This document shows, one piece after another, positions 42,350-51,333 of a stretch of DNA of 64,000 nucleotides. Every line of letters begins with the position of its first letter. Within the stretch, counting starts at the first letter, position 1. A program made the translations under genes and the position numbers. The notes beneath the pieces were generated by a model that worked only from the letters and a program-made list of their open reading frames with translations, had not been told where the DNA came from and did no database searches. Source of the stretch: Candidatus Gastranaerophilales bacterium (lineage in GTDB: Bacteria > Cyanobacteriota > Vampirovibrionia > Gastranaerophilales > Gastranaerophilaceae); assembly GCA_900766355.1 (NCBI GenBank), contig CAAFVD010000064.1:62001-126000 (forward strand), read 5' to 3'.

Positions 42350-42715
42350 TTATACCATATTTTTTATTGTTGACAACTCTCCTGATAGGGCTTTTATTAA
42401 TTTGTATCCCAATAGAAGTTTTTTGCCTTTTTTCTTTAGGAATATAAAAAATACCCACTCTAAGATACCAAGTATTTGTTTCAGAATCAACATTTGTTGA
42501 TGACGTTTTATTTTATTGCAGTATTTGTCAATGATTAGTTTTATGTCACTAAAGATTTTTTCAACTTTATTAGAACGAGTTTCTAACCATTCATTTGTAT
42601 CGTTTACGGCTGAATTGAACCATAAAATCTTCATATCAATATTGATTAAATATGAAACGATTATAAATGTTACTAATATTTGTAAAATAAAGATTATCGC
42701 TATTAAAAAAAACAT
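42350..42715 (-). CDS. Small membrane protein, first gene of the YtxH operon
   Basis: 121 residues. Residues 1-24 are a hydrophobic membrane segment; 40-75 is a charged helix; about 78-98 is a second hydrophobic segment (QILGILEWVFFIFL) ending in KKKGKK. Starts with ATG near a divergent promoter region shared with murT. No family recognised; the operon as a whole looks like an envelope or stress unit. Confidence 0.7.
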   Translation of the reverse strand: MFFLIAIIFILQILVTFIIVSYLINIDMKILWFNSAVNDTNEWLETRSNKVEKIFSDIKLIIDKYCNKIKRHQQMLILKQILGILEWVFFIFLKKKGKKLLLGYKLIKALSGELSTIKNMV

Positions 42716-42797
42716 GTTACTTAATTACTTTTTTGTACTATTATAAGATTATATATGTAGTTGATAAATAATGCAAATCCACTTGGAGTAGTATTTT

Positions 42798-44126
42798 ATG
42801 AAAAGAATTAAATTTTATTTGTTATTGATATTAGCCCGTTTTTTATCAAAAATAATAAAACTTCATGGCAAGTCGTCAGGGACTTCTTTTATTGGATTGG
42901 TAACACTTAAAATTGAACCTAAATTCTTGAAAAAAGTTTCTAAGTATATGAATACTTGTATTTCAGTTACAGGAACTAATGGTAAAACAACAACTTCTGG
43001 AATATTGTCGCATATTTTAGAGGCTACTAATCATTCTGTTATTCATAATTCAAAAGGTGCTAATATGTTGTCAGGTATTGCAAATACCTTTGCTTTAGGA
43101 ATAACCCCTTTTAAAAAGTATGATTTTGCAGTTTTAGAGTCTGATGAGGCATATTTAACCAAATTATATGATGATATCAATTCAGATTATCTTGTGGTGA
43201 CAAATCTTTTTAGGGATCAGTTAGATAGATATGGTGAATTGAGTACGACTGCAAAAAAGATTCAAAACGCAATTGATAAAAATAGAAATATTCAGTTAAT
43301 TTTAAACGCTGATGACCCTCTTGTTGTGAATTTTAAAACATTAGGAGAAAAACAACCTATATTATATGGGTTTAACAAGGTGGAATATGCAAATAAAAAT
43401 GTTGATTCAAAAGCACCAGCAGAAGCTATTACTTGTCCTTGGTGTGGTAGAGATTTAGAGTATGATAAAAGATTCTATGCTCAACAAGGTCATTATTATT
43501 GCAAATGTGGATACAAACGTCCTGAATGTAAGTATAATGCAGATGTAATAATATATGATACATATTCTGAAATATCTTTGTCAGTAAATGATATACAATA
43601 CTCGTTTAGAATTCCATTATTAGGGTTGTACAATGCCTATAATGCTCTTGCGGCGATTGCAGTTGCTTTCGAAAATGGAATAACAGATATTCAAGATGCT
43701 CTAAATTCTTATCATTCTGAGTTTGGTAGAAGTGAAGTAAGAGAGATAAATGGACATAAAGCTATTATCCAATTAATAAAAAACCCTACAGGGGCGAGTG
43801 AAGTTATTAAAACTGTTGACAAAGACTCAAATATTTTAATCATAATTAATGATAATTATGCTGATGGGCGTGATGTATCTTGGCTTTGGGATACCGATTT
43901 CGAACTCTTAGAGGGTTGTTCTAATACGATTGTTACATCGGGTTCTAGGGCTTATGATATGGCAGTTCGTTTGAAATATGCAGGAATAAAAGATATAAAA
44001 GTTATTAATAATATTGATGAAGCTATAAAATATGTGACAAAATCGACTCCTGAAGGGGCTACTATTTCAATTTTACCAACATATACAGCATTGCTTCATA
44101 TAAATAACAAGAAAAAAGGAGTATAG
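42798..44126 (+). CDS. murT: MurT-like Mur ligase (lipid II isoglutaminyl synthase subunit)
   Basis: 442 residues. P-loop GTNGKTTT (59-66) and the central Mur-ligase domain, then an inserted zinc ribbon (Cys213, Cys216, Cys235, Cys237, Cys244 region) characteristic of MurT, and the C-terminal DUF1727 domain with NDNYADGRDVSWLWD. With the glutaminase GatD, MurT amidates D-Glu of the peptidoglycan stem peptide to D-isoglutamine. The expected gatD gene is not adjacent: pdxJ starts 2 bases after the stop. Residues 1-20 are hydrophobic/basic and may touch the membrane. GGAG precedes the ATG. Confidence 0.9.
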   Translation: MKRIKFYLLLILARFLSKIIKLHGKSSGTSFIGLVTLKIEPKFLKKVSKYMNTCISVTGTNGKTTTSGILSHILEATNHSVIHNSKGANMLSGIANTFALGITPFKKYDFAVLESDEAYLTKLYDDINSDYLVVTNLFRDQLDRYGELSTTAKKIQNAIDKNRNIQLILNADDPLVVNFKTLGEKQPILYGFNKVEYANKNVDSKAPAEAITCPWCGRDLEYDKRFYAQQGHYYCKCGYKRPECKYNADVIIYDTYSEISLSVNDIQYSFRIPLLGLYNAYNALAAIAVAFENGITDIQDALNSYHSEFGRSEVREINGHKAIIQLIKNPTGASEVIKTVDKDSNILIIINDNYADGRDVSWLWDTDFELLEGCSNTIVTSGSRAYDMAVRLKYAGIKDIKVINNIDEAIKYVTKSTPEGATISILPTYTALLHINNKKKGV

Positions 44127-44128
44127 TT

Positions 44129-44854
44129 ATGCTATTAGGTGTAAATATAGATCATGTTGCAACTTTAAGAAATGCTAGAGGCGGAGTAGAACCTGATGTT
44201 CTTATGGCTGCTCGTATTTGTAAAGATGAGGGTGCAGAATCTATTACAACTCATTTGAGAGAAGATAGACGTCATATAAAAGATGCTGATGTGGAAGCTA
44301 TTAGATTATTACCTAAAACACGTTTAAATCTTGAAATGGCAATGACTGATGAAATGCAAGAAATAGCTTTAAGAATTAGACCTCATGCGGTTTGTATTGT
44401 TCCTGAAAAAAGACAAGAACTTACAACGGAAGGTGGTTTAGATGTTGCAGGTCAATTAGAACGAGCTACAAATTTTGTAAAACCTTTAATAAAAGCTGGA
44501 ATAGAAGTAAGTATGTTTATAGATCCTGATATTACTCAAGTTTCAGCCGCTTATAAATGTGGCGCTCAATTTATAGAACTTCATACAGGTAGATATTCAG
44601 AAGATTTTGGTACAGATAAAGAAGAAGAAACTTTTCAAGCCTTGAAAGGTGCAGCTGCATTTGCATTAACTTTAGGTTTAAAAGTTAATGCAGGACATGG
44701 TCTAAACTATGAAAATGTTAAAAGAATGCATGAAATTCCAGACCTTGTTGAATTGAATATTGGACACAGTATTATCGCAAGAGCCGTATTTGTAGGGTTG
44801 CCTCAAGCTATAAGAGAAATGAAAGAACTTGTCGAAGGGAAATATAATGGATAG
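44129..44854 (+). CDS. pdxJ: Pyridoxine 5'-phosphate synthase
   Basis: Condenses 1-deoxyxylulose 5-phosphate with aminoacetone phosphate (3-amino-2-oxopropyl phosphate) to make pyridoxine 5'-phosphate. 241 residues, normal length. Motifs: GVNIDHVATLRNARGG at the N-terminus, ITTHLREDRRHI, LNLEMAM, IVPEKRQELTTEGGLD, SMFIDPD, and the phosphate-binding LKVNAGHGLNYEN and NIGHSIIARAVF. It supplies the PLP used by enzymes such as the class III aminotransferase in this window. Between murT (2-base gap) and a zinc-finger gene (8-base overlap). Confidence 0.97.
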   Translation: MLLGVNIDHVATLRNARGGVEPDVLMAARICKDEGAESITTHLREDRRHIKDADVEAIRLLPKTRLNLEMAMTDEMQEIALRIRPHAVCIVPEKRQELTTEGGLDVAGQLERATNFVKPLIKAGIEVSMFIDPDITQVSAAYKCGAQFIELHTGRYSEDFGTDKEEETFQALKGAAAFALTLGLKVNAGHGLNYENVKRMHEIPDLVELNIGHSIIARAVFVGLPQAIREMKELVEGKYNG

Positions 44855-45164
44855 AAAAAAAGAAGATGTTGTAAAAGAAATGCAACTTGTCGTAGAACAA
44901 ATGAAAAAAGATGACATTGATGATAATCCTGATTCAGAAAAAGAGTTCTTTCAATGTGATGCATGTGGCGAAGAAGCTTGTTTGGCAGGTTCTATCCAAT
45001 ATGGAAACTATAGACTGTGTAACGATTGTGTTTTGTTGGCAGAAGTAGGTTTTGAATTAGGGCAAATTAAAGATATTCAAGAATTAATTGATGCTATGGA
45101 AGACAAACGATTAGAAAGTGATTGTAATTATATAAAACGAGAAGAAAGCAGATACAATAATTAG
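44847..45164 (+). CDS. Small zinc-finger protein
   Basis: 105 residues from the ATG at 44847 (an in-frame TTG at 44829 is less likely), preceded by GAAGGGAAA inside pdxJ. An acidic/charged N-terminal helix is followed by a zinc ribbon with the pairs CDAC (GEEAC) and CNDC at about residues 37-62, and a helical C-terminus. Could bind nucleic acid or protein; no family recognised. Last gene of the murT-pdxJ unit; two hairpins follow. Confidence 0.75.
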   Translation: MDRKKEDVVKEMQLVVEQMKKDDIDDNPDSEKEFFQCDACGEEACLAGSIQYGNYRLCNDCVLLAEVGFELGQIKDIQELIDAMEDKRLESDCNYIKREESRYNN

Positions 45165-45179
45165 TATCTGCTCTTTCTT
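45148..45179 (+). terminator. Terminator 1 after the murT-pdxJ-zinc finger operon
   Basis: Stem GCAGATAC / GTATCTGC with eight-base loop overlapping the stop codon, followed by TCTTTCTTT. Confidence 0.65.
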
Positions 45180-45194
45180 TATTATAGTTGTCAT

Positions 45195-45220
45195 AACACC
45201 TTATTTTAAGGTGTTTTTTT
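45195..45220 (+). terminator. Terminator 2, in tandem
   Basis: Stem AACACCTTA / TAAGGTGTT with a TTT loop and a run of seven T. It lies 25 bases after the first hairpin and just before the 3' end of convergent serS. Confidence 0.85.
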
Positions 45221-45222
45221 GT

Positions 45223-46488
45223 TTATAATTTGTCAAAACCAGTATATTTTCTTAATACTTCAGGTATTATAACTGTACCGTCAGCTTGTTGGAAGTTTTC
45301 AATAATAGCTGCAAATGTTCTACCAACTGCTAGACCTGAACCATTAATAGTATGAACAAATTGAGTTTTACCAGTAGCTTTATCTCTGTATCTAATATTA
45401 GCACGTCTAGCTTGATAATCTCCATAGTTAGAGCAACTAGAAATTTCTTTGTAGTTATTGTAAGATGGCATCCAAACTTCTAAGTCATAACATTTGTTTG
45501 CAGAGAAACCGATATCAGATGTACATAGTGCAACTCGTCTATAAGGAAGTCCTAGTAGTTCTAGCATTCTTTCTCCATCTTTTGTTAGTTTTTCGTGTTC
45601 TTCTGTACTTGTTTGTGGAGTACAAAGTTTAACCATTTCGACTTTATTGAATTGGTGAACTCTGATAAGGCCTCTTGTGTCTTTACCAGCAGAACCAGCT
45701 TCACGTCTAAAACAAGGAGTGTATGCAGTCATATATTTTGGTAAATCATCTTCTGAAAGAATTTCACCAGCATAAATGTTTGTTACAGGAACTTCTGCTG
45801 TAGGAATAAGATATAAATCCTCATCTACACATTTATACATATCTTCTTTAAACTTAGGAAGTTGTCCTGTACCTGTCATTGTAGCTGCATTAGCCATAAA
45901 TGGTGGAAGTATTTCTTCATAACCTTCGTTTTCTGTGTGTTGGTCAAGGAAGAAGTTAATAATAGCACGTTCTAATCTTGCACCTTTACCTCTGTATAAA
46001 GTAAATCTAGATTGTGATAATTTTACACCACGTTCAAAATCAACTAGTCCTTTTTCTTCACATATATCCCAGTGTGCTTTGTATTCAAAATCAAATTTAG
46101 TAGGTTCGCCCCAGCGTGAAACTTCAACATTATAATCCTCTGTTGGACCTATAGGTGTTGTTTCATCAGGAATGTTTGGTATATGAAGTAACAAATCTCT
46201 TTGAGCAGAATCTAGTTCAACTTGTTTAGCTTCAAGTTCTTTTATTTTATCGCCTAAAGTTCTAACTTCTTCTTGAATAGAATCAGTATTTTCACCGTTC
46301 TTTTTCATCATACCAATTTTTTGAGAATCAGCTTTTCTTTTTGCTCTCAATTCATCAGCTTCTGTTTGAACTTTTCTACGTTCTTCATCAATTTCTATAA
46401 CTTTGTCAATAGATAAGTCAGGGGATCGTCTTTTCAAGAGCTCATTAATTTTTTCTGGATTTTCTCTTATAAGTTTAATGTCTAACAT
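45223..46488 (-). CDS. serS: Seryl-tRNA synthetase
   Basis: 421-residue class II aminoacyl-tRNA synthetase. An N-terminal two-helix coiled-coil arm (about 25-105) grips the tRNA-Ser long arm; motif 2 (TPCFRREAGSAGKDTRGLIRVHQF) and motif 3 (GSGLAVGRTFAAIIENFQ) are intact, as is the serine-specific ISSCSNYGDYQARR. AAGG precedes the ATG. Upstream spacing to the next gene's stop is about 70 bases; no T-box leader is visible. Confidence 0.97.
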   Translation of the reverse strand: MLDIKLIRENPEKINELLKRRSPDLSIDKVIEIDEERRKVQTEADELRAKRKADSQKIGMMKKNGENTDSIQEEVRTLGDKIKELEAKQVELDSAQRDLLLHIPNIPDETTPIGPTEDYNVEVSRWGEPTKFDFEYKAHWDICEEKGLVDFERGVKLSQSRFTLYRGKGARLERAIINFFLDQHTENEGYEEILPPFMANAATMTGTGQLPKFKEDMYKCVDEDLYLIPTAEVPVTNIYAGEILSEDDLPKYMTAYTPCFRREAGSAGKDTRGLIRVHQFNKVEMVKLCTPQTSTEEHEKLTKDGERMLELLGLPYRRVALCTSDIGFSANKCYDLEVWMPSYNNYKEISSCSNYGDYQARRANIRYRDKATGKTQFVHTINGSGLAVGRTFAAIIENFQQADGTVIIPEVLRKYTGFDKL

Positions 46489-46556
46489 AATTCTACCCTT
46501 TCTTATCTAATGTTTTACAAGATAATATTATATTAAACATATATTACAATCAATCA

Positions 46557-48170
46557 CTAATCATCAGGATAAGAGAAGAAATTATGTAAACTTCTTATAA
46601 TTTTGTTTTTGTAATGACGAGTTTTGTAAGCAGGTTTTGTTGATTTTGATTTGCATACTTTATTTTTTTGAACTTTTTCTTTTCTTACTTTTTTAGATTG
46701 TTGAGTTTTTGCTATAGATGTTTGTTCTGATTTTATTTGTTCAACTTTAACATCTTTTGATACAGCTTTGTCGTCTTTCTTCAACTCAACAGAGCCGTCA
46801 ACGATATTTTTACCGATAGCTTTTTCTAAATTTGCACGAGCTGTATTAAATTCATACAAAGTATTATAATATTGTACTCTTGCGTTTGCGTATTGGACTT
46901 GAGCTTCTTTTAACTCGACAGGATTGCCGACACCAACTTTGTATCTGCCAAAAGATAGGTCATAGTTTTCTTTTGCTTGTTTTACTTGTAGTGTGGATAC
47001 TGGTATTTGGTTTTTCTTTTCTATAAGAGAATAAAACGCATTTTGGATTTCTAAATATATGTCATTTTGAGTCGAATGTGAATTCGCAATCTCTTTAGTG
47101 TGCATAGATTGAGCTTCTTTTATTTGGTTACGAATAAGCATACCGTTAATTTGTGGGAAATTTAAGTAAGCACCTACGTTGTAACCATAGTTAGATGTAA
47201 AAGAGCGACCACCGATTGAATAGTTGCCGTCAAATTCTAAAGTCGGATACCAAGCTTTTTTGGTTAATTTTACGTTTTGATTTGCAGATTGAACTTTAAC
47301 TTCTGATAATTTGTAATCTGGACGTGCTTCTTTTGCGATATCAACGGCTTGAGTTAATGTTAAATTACAAGGATTGTATTTTAGTTTATCTAAAATATTA
47401 TACTTGTTCATATATGGTAGCCCCATAGCATTGTTCAATTTAGCCATAGCAATATCTACTGCGTTTTGTGCTTGTATCAGTGCAAGTTTTGCAGAACTTA
47501 AATTAACCTCAGCTATCGTCATATCTATTTTAGGGTTAGTTCCAGCTTGATAAAAGGCTTTTGCTTGTTCATAGAAGTTTTGATATTGTTCTACAGTTTC
47601 TTCTGCTACTTGTTCTTGTTCATTTGCAAGTAGAACTCCATAATATGCAGTTTTTACATCTCTGATTACGGTATTAACAGTTTCTGTAAGTATTATTTTA
47701 AATTGTTCGTTCTCTAATTTAGATATTGTAACTCTGTTTTGAGTAACACCAAAGTCGTATAGCATCTCTGAAACAGAAATTGTACCTAATACATAATAAT
47801 TGAATACGAGGTTTCTATTGAATACATCTGATAATTGAAGTTGTTTTATACGAGTATAACCTGTTTGCCATGATATTGAAGGAAACCAACTAGACCAAGC
47901 TTGTTTTATTCTATAGTCTGACGCAAAGACATCTTGAATTGCAGCTTGAATTTTAGGGTTGTTCCCTAATGCAAATTTCAAGCAATCTTCTAAATTAACA
48001 TCAATATATTTAGCTACTCCACCTTCTATCACAAGTTCATCTTTATTAGGCAGCACCATATTAGATTCAGGATATTCGTCAGTTTTTATTGTGTTTCCCA
48101 AGTCAGATGCCATAACAGGCGAGATAATGAAGGTTATAAGTAAGAATATAGTCAGGAGTTTTTTAGTCAT
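46557..48170 (-). CDS. TolC-family outer membrane efflux protein
   Basis: 537 residues with a signal peptide (1-21, ending VMA). The body contains two OEP repeats of long helices and strands (NNPKIQAAIQDV, SWFPSISWQTGYTR; ARPDYKLSEVKVQSANQNV, KKAWYPTLEFDGNYSIGG), the usual TolC arrangement. The extra C-terminal tail of about 75 residues is highly basic (Lys/Ser/Thr-rich) and unusual; it may sit in the periplasm. The gene overlaps the RND gene by 8 bases and completes the tripartite pump. Confidence 0.92.
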   Translation of the reverse strand: MTKKLLTIFLLITFIISPVMASDLGNTIKTDEYPESNMVLPNKDELVIEGGVAKYIDVNLEDCLKFALGNNPKIQAAIQDVFASDYRIKQAWSSWFPSISWQTGYTRIKQLQLSDVFNRNLVFNYYVLGTISVSEMLYDFGVTQNRVTISKLENEQFKIILTETVNTVIRDVKTAYYGVLLANEQEQVAEETVEQYQNFYEQAKAFYQAGTNPKIDMTIAEVNLSSAKLALIQAQNAVDIAMAKLNNAMGLPYMNKYNILDKLKYNPCNLTLTQAVDIAKEARPDYKLSEVKVQSANQNVKLTKKAWYPTLEFDGNYSIGGRSFTSNYGYNVGAYLNFPQINGMLIRNQIKEAQSMHTKEIANSHSTQNDIYLEIQNAFYSLIEKKNQIPVSTLQVKQAKENYDLSFGRYKVGVGNPVELKEAQVQYANARVQYYNTLYEFNTARANLEKAIGKNIVDGSVELKKDDKAVSKDVKVEQIKSEQTSIAKTQQSKKVRKEKVQKNKVCKSKSTKPAYKTRHYKNKIIRSLHNFFSYPDD

Positions 48171-51100
48171 GTTTTTTCTCCTGTATTTTTTGTATGCCTT
48201 TTTTAACTAGCCCTAGTCCTGATTTGCTGAGAGTTTTTAATCCACCAGCATAATACCAATCTTTCATTTTGTTAATAAGAACAAAGAATGCTGGAACTAG
48301 GATACTACCAATAAACGATACGGCAATCATACCACCAAAAACTGTCATACCTATAGAATGACGACTTCCTGCACCTGCACCATGTGCAAATACTAATGGT
48401 AGCAAACCTAAAATAAACGCAATATTTGTCATCATAACGGCTCTAAATCTTAGTTTAGCAGCTTGCATTGCTGCATCAATATAATTCATACCGTCTTTTT
48501 CCATAGCATCTTTAGCAAACTCAACAATCAAAATTGCTTGTTTTGTACCTAAACCTACTAACATAACCAAACCGATTTGAGCATATATATCTAGTGAGTA
48601 TCCTGAAACATATTGGAAGAATAACGCACCAACAAGAGCTACAGGAGATATTAGCATTACAGCGATAGGTAGTGTCCAACTTTCATATAAAGCTACTAGG
48701 AATAAATATACAAAAGTTAAAGCCATTGCCAAAATTGGTCCGATTTGTCCAGAAGATTCTTTTTCTTGTAAAGATGTTCCTGACCAGCTATATCCCATAT
48801 CTTTTGGTAAAAGCTTATCAGACAATCGTTCCATTTCCTTCATAGCTTGTCCTGAACTTATATTGTTTGCAGGTGTTCCACTAATCATGACTGATGGGTA
48901 TAGGTTGTAACGTGTAATTGTATATGGTCCAACAATATTTTCTGTATGAGCAACTGAAGTTAGAGGAACCATATTACCTAAATTATTTTTTACATACAAT
49001 TTGCTCAAATCTGTAGGTTTAACACGATATGGAGCATCTGCTTGAATATATACACGATAAACTCTACCAAACTTGTTGAAATCGTTTACATAAGTAGAAC
49101 CTAAGAAGCCTGCAAGCGTATTATAAATAGAAGATATATCAACACCTTGTGACATTGCTTTTTCTTCATCTATAACTATTTTAAGTTGAGGTAATGATGC
49201 ACTATAAGTTGTAAATAATCTTGAAAACATAGGACTTTGAGAAGCCTCTGCCATGAATTTTTTACTAACATCAAACAACTGTTCAGGAGTTCTATCTCCT
49301 TTATCTAAAAGTCTGTATTCAAACCCACCAAACATACTCATACCTGAGATTGATGAAGGCGGGAAGGTTGCTACAGTAGCTTCTGTGAAATTAGCAAATT
49401 CTTTTTTTATTTCACGTTGAATAGCCTCCATAGATAATGATGCTTTTCGTCTGTGTGACCATTCATCTAGTTCAGATACAATAAGTACCATGTTTTCACC
49501 AGAAAAACCTGCAACTTCTAATGTACTTTTTACTCCAGGAATTTTCGCAATACGTTCAGCAACTTCAGCCCCTACAATATCACTTCGAGATACAGAAGCT
49601 CCGTCAGGAAGTTGTAATTGTGTGAATAATGCACCTTTATCTTCTGTAGGTAAGAAACCTTTTGGTATTAAGTAAAACATAAATAAAATAAATACAAATA
49701 CCAATAATAAAGTTTTAAGAGTCTTTTCTGGAGCTTCTACAAAATAACGAACTGTATTTAGATATTTGTCCCTAACTGAAAGAAACCAATCATCAAACTT
49801 TTGTATAAATTCAAAGTCAGCTTTTTCAGAACCATCTTTTAGGATTATTGAACATAAAGCTGGTGATAATGTTAAAGCTACTACTGTTGATAAACCTATA
49901 GACGTAGCTAGGCATAGTGCAAATTGTCTAAACATTTGTCCTGTAATACCCGTCATAAAAGATACAGGAACAAATACGGCCATTAAAACTAGAGATGTGG
50001 CAACAACCGCACCGAAAACTTCTTCCATCGTGATTTCGGTTGCCTCTTTTGGTGATTTACCGTCTTGAATGTGTCTTTGTGTGTTTTCAAGTACAACAAT
50101 AGCGTCATCAACAACCAGACCAACTGCGAGAACTAATCCGAATAATATTAATAGGTTTATTGAAAATCCAAATAAGCCCATAAATATAAATACTCCGATT
50201 AAAGATACAGGAATCGCACAGAACGGAATAAATGCAGAACGAGCAGTTCCTAAGAATAAATAAGTAACGATACTTACAAGTAATATTGCAAGCCCAATTG
50301 CACTAATAACTTCGTTGATAGACTCTCTAACAAACATTGTATCGTCATATTGTATGTTATAAGTAATATCGTTAGGGAATTTTTTACTCAATTCTTGCAT
50401 CTTAGCTTTAGCTCTATTAACCAAATCTATTGAATTTGCATTTGGTAATTGAGTAATAGATATCATTGCACTATTTTTTCCTTCAACACGAGATATTGAA
50501 GAATAGTTGTTTGCACCCATTTCGACTCTAGCTATATCTTTAACTTTGACATTCGCACCGTTTGGTTTTGCTTTTACAATAATGTTTTCAAATTCTTCTA
50601 CTGTTTTTAAACGTCCTTTTGTTCTCAATGTATATTTCAACACTTGAGGGTCTGTCATTGGTTCTACCCCAAGGTTACCAGCTGGAGCTTGCACGTTTTG
50701 TGCTGATATTGCATTTTGAACATCTGTCGATGAAATATTCAAACTAGCCATTTTTTGAGGGTTTAACCAAACTCTCATTGAGTATTCACCAGCACCAAAA
50801 ACTCCAACTTCTGCAACACCTTTTAATCTTGCTAGTTCATCTTTCAAGAACATTGTTGAGTAGTTAGCTAAGTATAATGAATCATAAGTTCCATGAGGTG
50901 AACGAATAGACATCATTAAACATCCAGGGCCACCTGTAGATTTTTTTACGGTTAAGCCGTATCTTCTTACTTCTTCAGGTAATCTAGGAGTTACTAATTG
51001 TAGCTGGTTTTGTACGTTTACTAATGCCATATCAGGGTCTGTACCAACTGCAAAATATATTGTTAGTTTATAAGAATCGTTTCTTGAATCTGATGACATG

Positions 51101-51333
51101 TAAATCATGTTTTCAACACCATTCAATTGAAGCTCTACAGGTGCTGCAATTGTTGATGCAACTACATCAGAACTCGCACCGTTATATGTTGCAGAAACAA
51201 TAACCTGTGGTGGTGTAATTGATGGATATTCTTCAACAGGTAAGGATACCATTGCGATTAAACCTGCAAGAATAATTACAAGAGAAATAATGATTGCTAA
51301 TTTTGGTCGTCTTACAAATAAATTTCCAGCCAC
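48163..51333 (-). CDS. RND multidrug efflux transporter, HAE1 (AcrB/MexB) family
   Basis: 1056-residue inner-membrane proton antiporter with the standard 12 spans and two large periplasmic loops. The N-terminus FVRRPKLAIIISLVIILAG, the paired aspartates of TM4 in GLVVDDAIVVLENTQRH (proton relay), the SPKEATEITMEE cytosolic helix and the second-half GLGTKQAILIVEFAKD block are all present. It starts with a GTG that overlaps the stop of the adaptor gene (TAGTG). In this family it takes drugs or lipophilic compounds from the periplasm or membrane. The substrate is unknown. Confidence 0.96.
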   Translation of the reverse strand: MAGNLFVRRPKLAIIISLVIILAGLIAMVSLPVEEYPSITPPQVIVSATYNGASSDVVASTIAAPVELQLNGVENMIYMSSDSRNDSYKLTIYFAVGTDPDMALVNVQNQLQLVTPRLPEEVRRYGLTVKKSTGGPGCLMMSIRSPHGTYDSLYLANYSTMFLKDELARLKGVAEVGVFGAGEYSMRVWLNPQKMASLNISSTDVQNAISAQNVQAPAGNLGVEPMTDPQVLKYTLRTKGRLKTVEEFENIIVKAKPNGANVKVKDIARVEMGANNYSSISRVEGKNSAMISITQLPNANSIDLVNRAKAKMQELSKKFPNDITYNIQYDDTMFVRESINEVISAIGLAILLVSIVTYLFLGTARSAFIPFCAIPVSLIGVFIFMGLFGFSINLLILFGLVLAVGLVVDDAIVVLENTQRHIQDGKSPKEATEITMEEVFGAVVATSLVLMAVFVPVSFMTGITGQMFRQFALCLATSIGLSTVVALTLSPALCSIILKDGSEKADFEFIQKFDDWFLSVRDKYLNTVRYFVEAPEKTLKTLLLVFVFILFMFYLIPKGFLPTEDKGALFTQLQLPDGASVSRSDIVGAEVAERIAKIPGVKSTLEVAGFSGENMVLIVSELDEWSHRRKASLSMEAIQREIKKEFANFTEATVATFPPSSISGMSMFGGFEYRLLDKGDRTPEQLFDVSKKFMAEASQSPMFSRLFTTYSASLPQLKIVIDEEKAMSQGVDISSIYNTLAGFLGSTYVNDFNKFGRVYRVYIQADAPYRVKPTDLSKLYVKNNLGNMVPLTSVAHTENIVGPYTITRYNLYPSVMISGTPANNISSGQAMKEMERLSDKLLPKDMGYSWSGTSLQEKESSGQIGPILAMALTFVYLFLVALYESWTLPIAVMLISPVALVGALFFQYVSGYSLDIYAQIGLVMLVGLGTKQAILIVEFAKDAMEKDGMNYIDAAMQAAKLRFRAVMMTNIAFILGLLPLVFAHGAGAGSRHSIGMTVFGGMIAVSFIGSILVPAFFVLINKMKDWYYAGGLKTLSKSGLGLVKKGIQKIQEKKHD

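Noticed and set aside
46489..46556. T-box or other tRNA-sensing leader before serS
   Set aside because: The space upstream of serS is too short, with no T-box sequence or stem.
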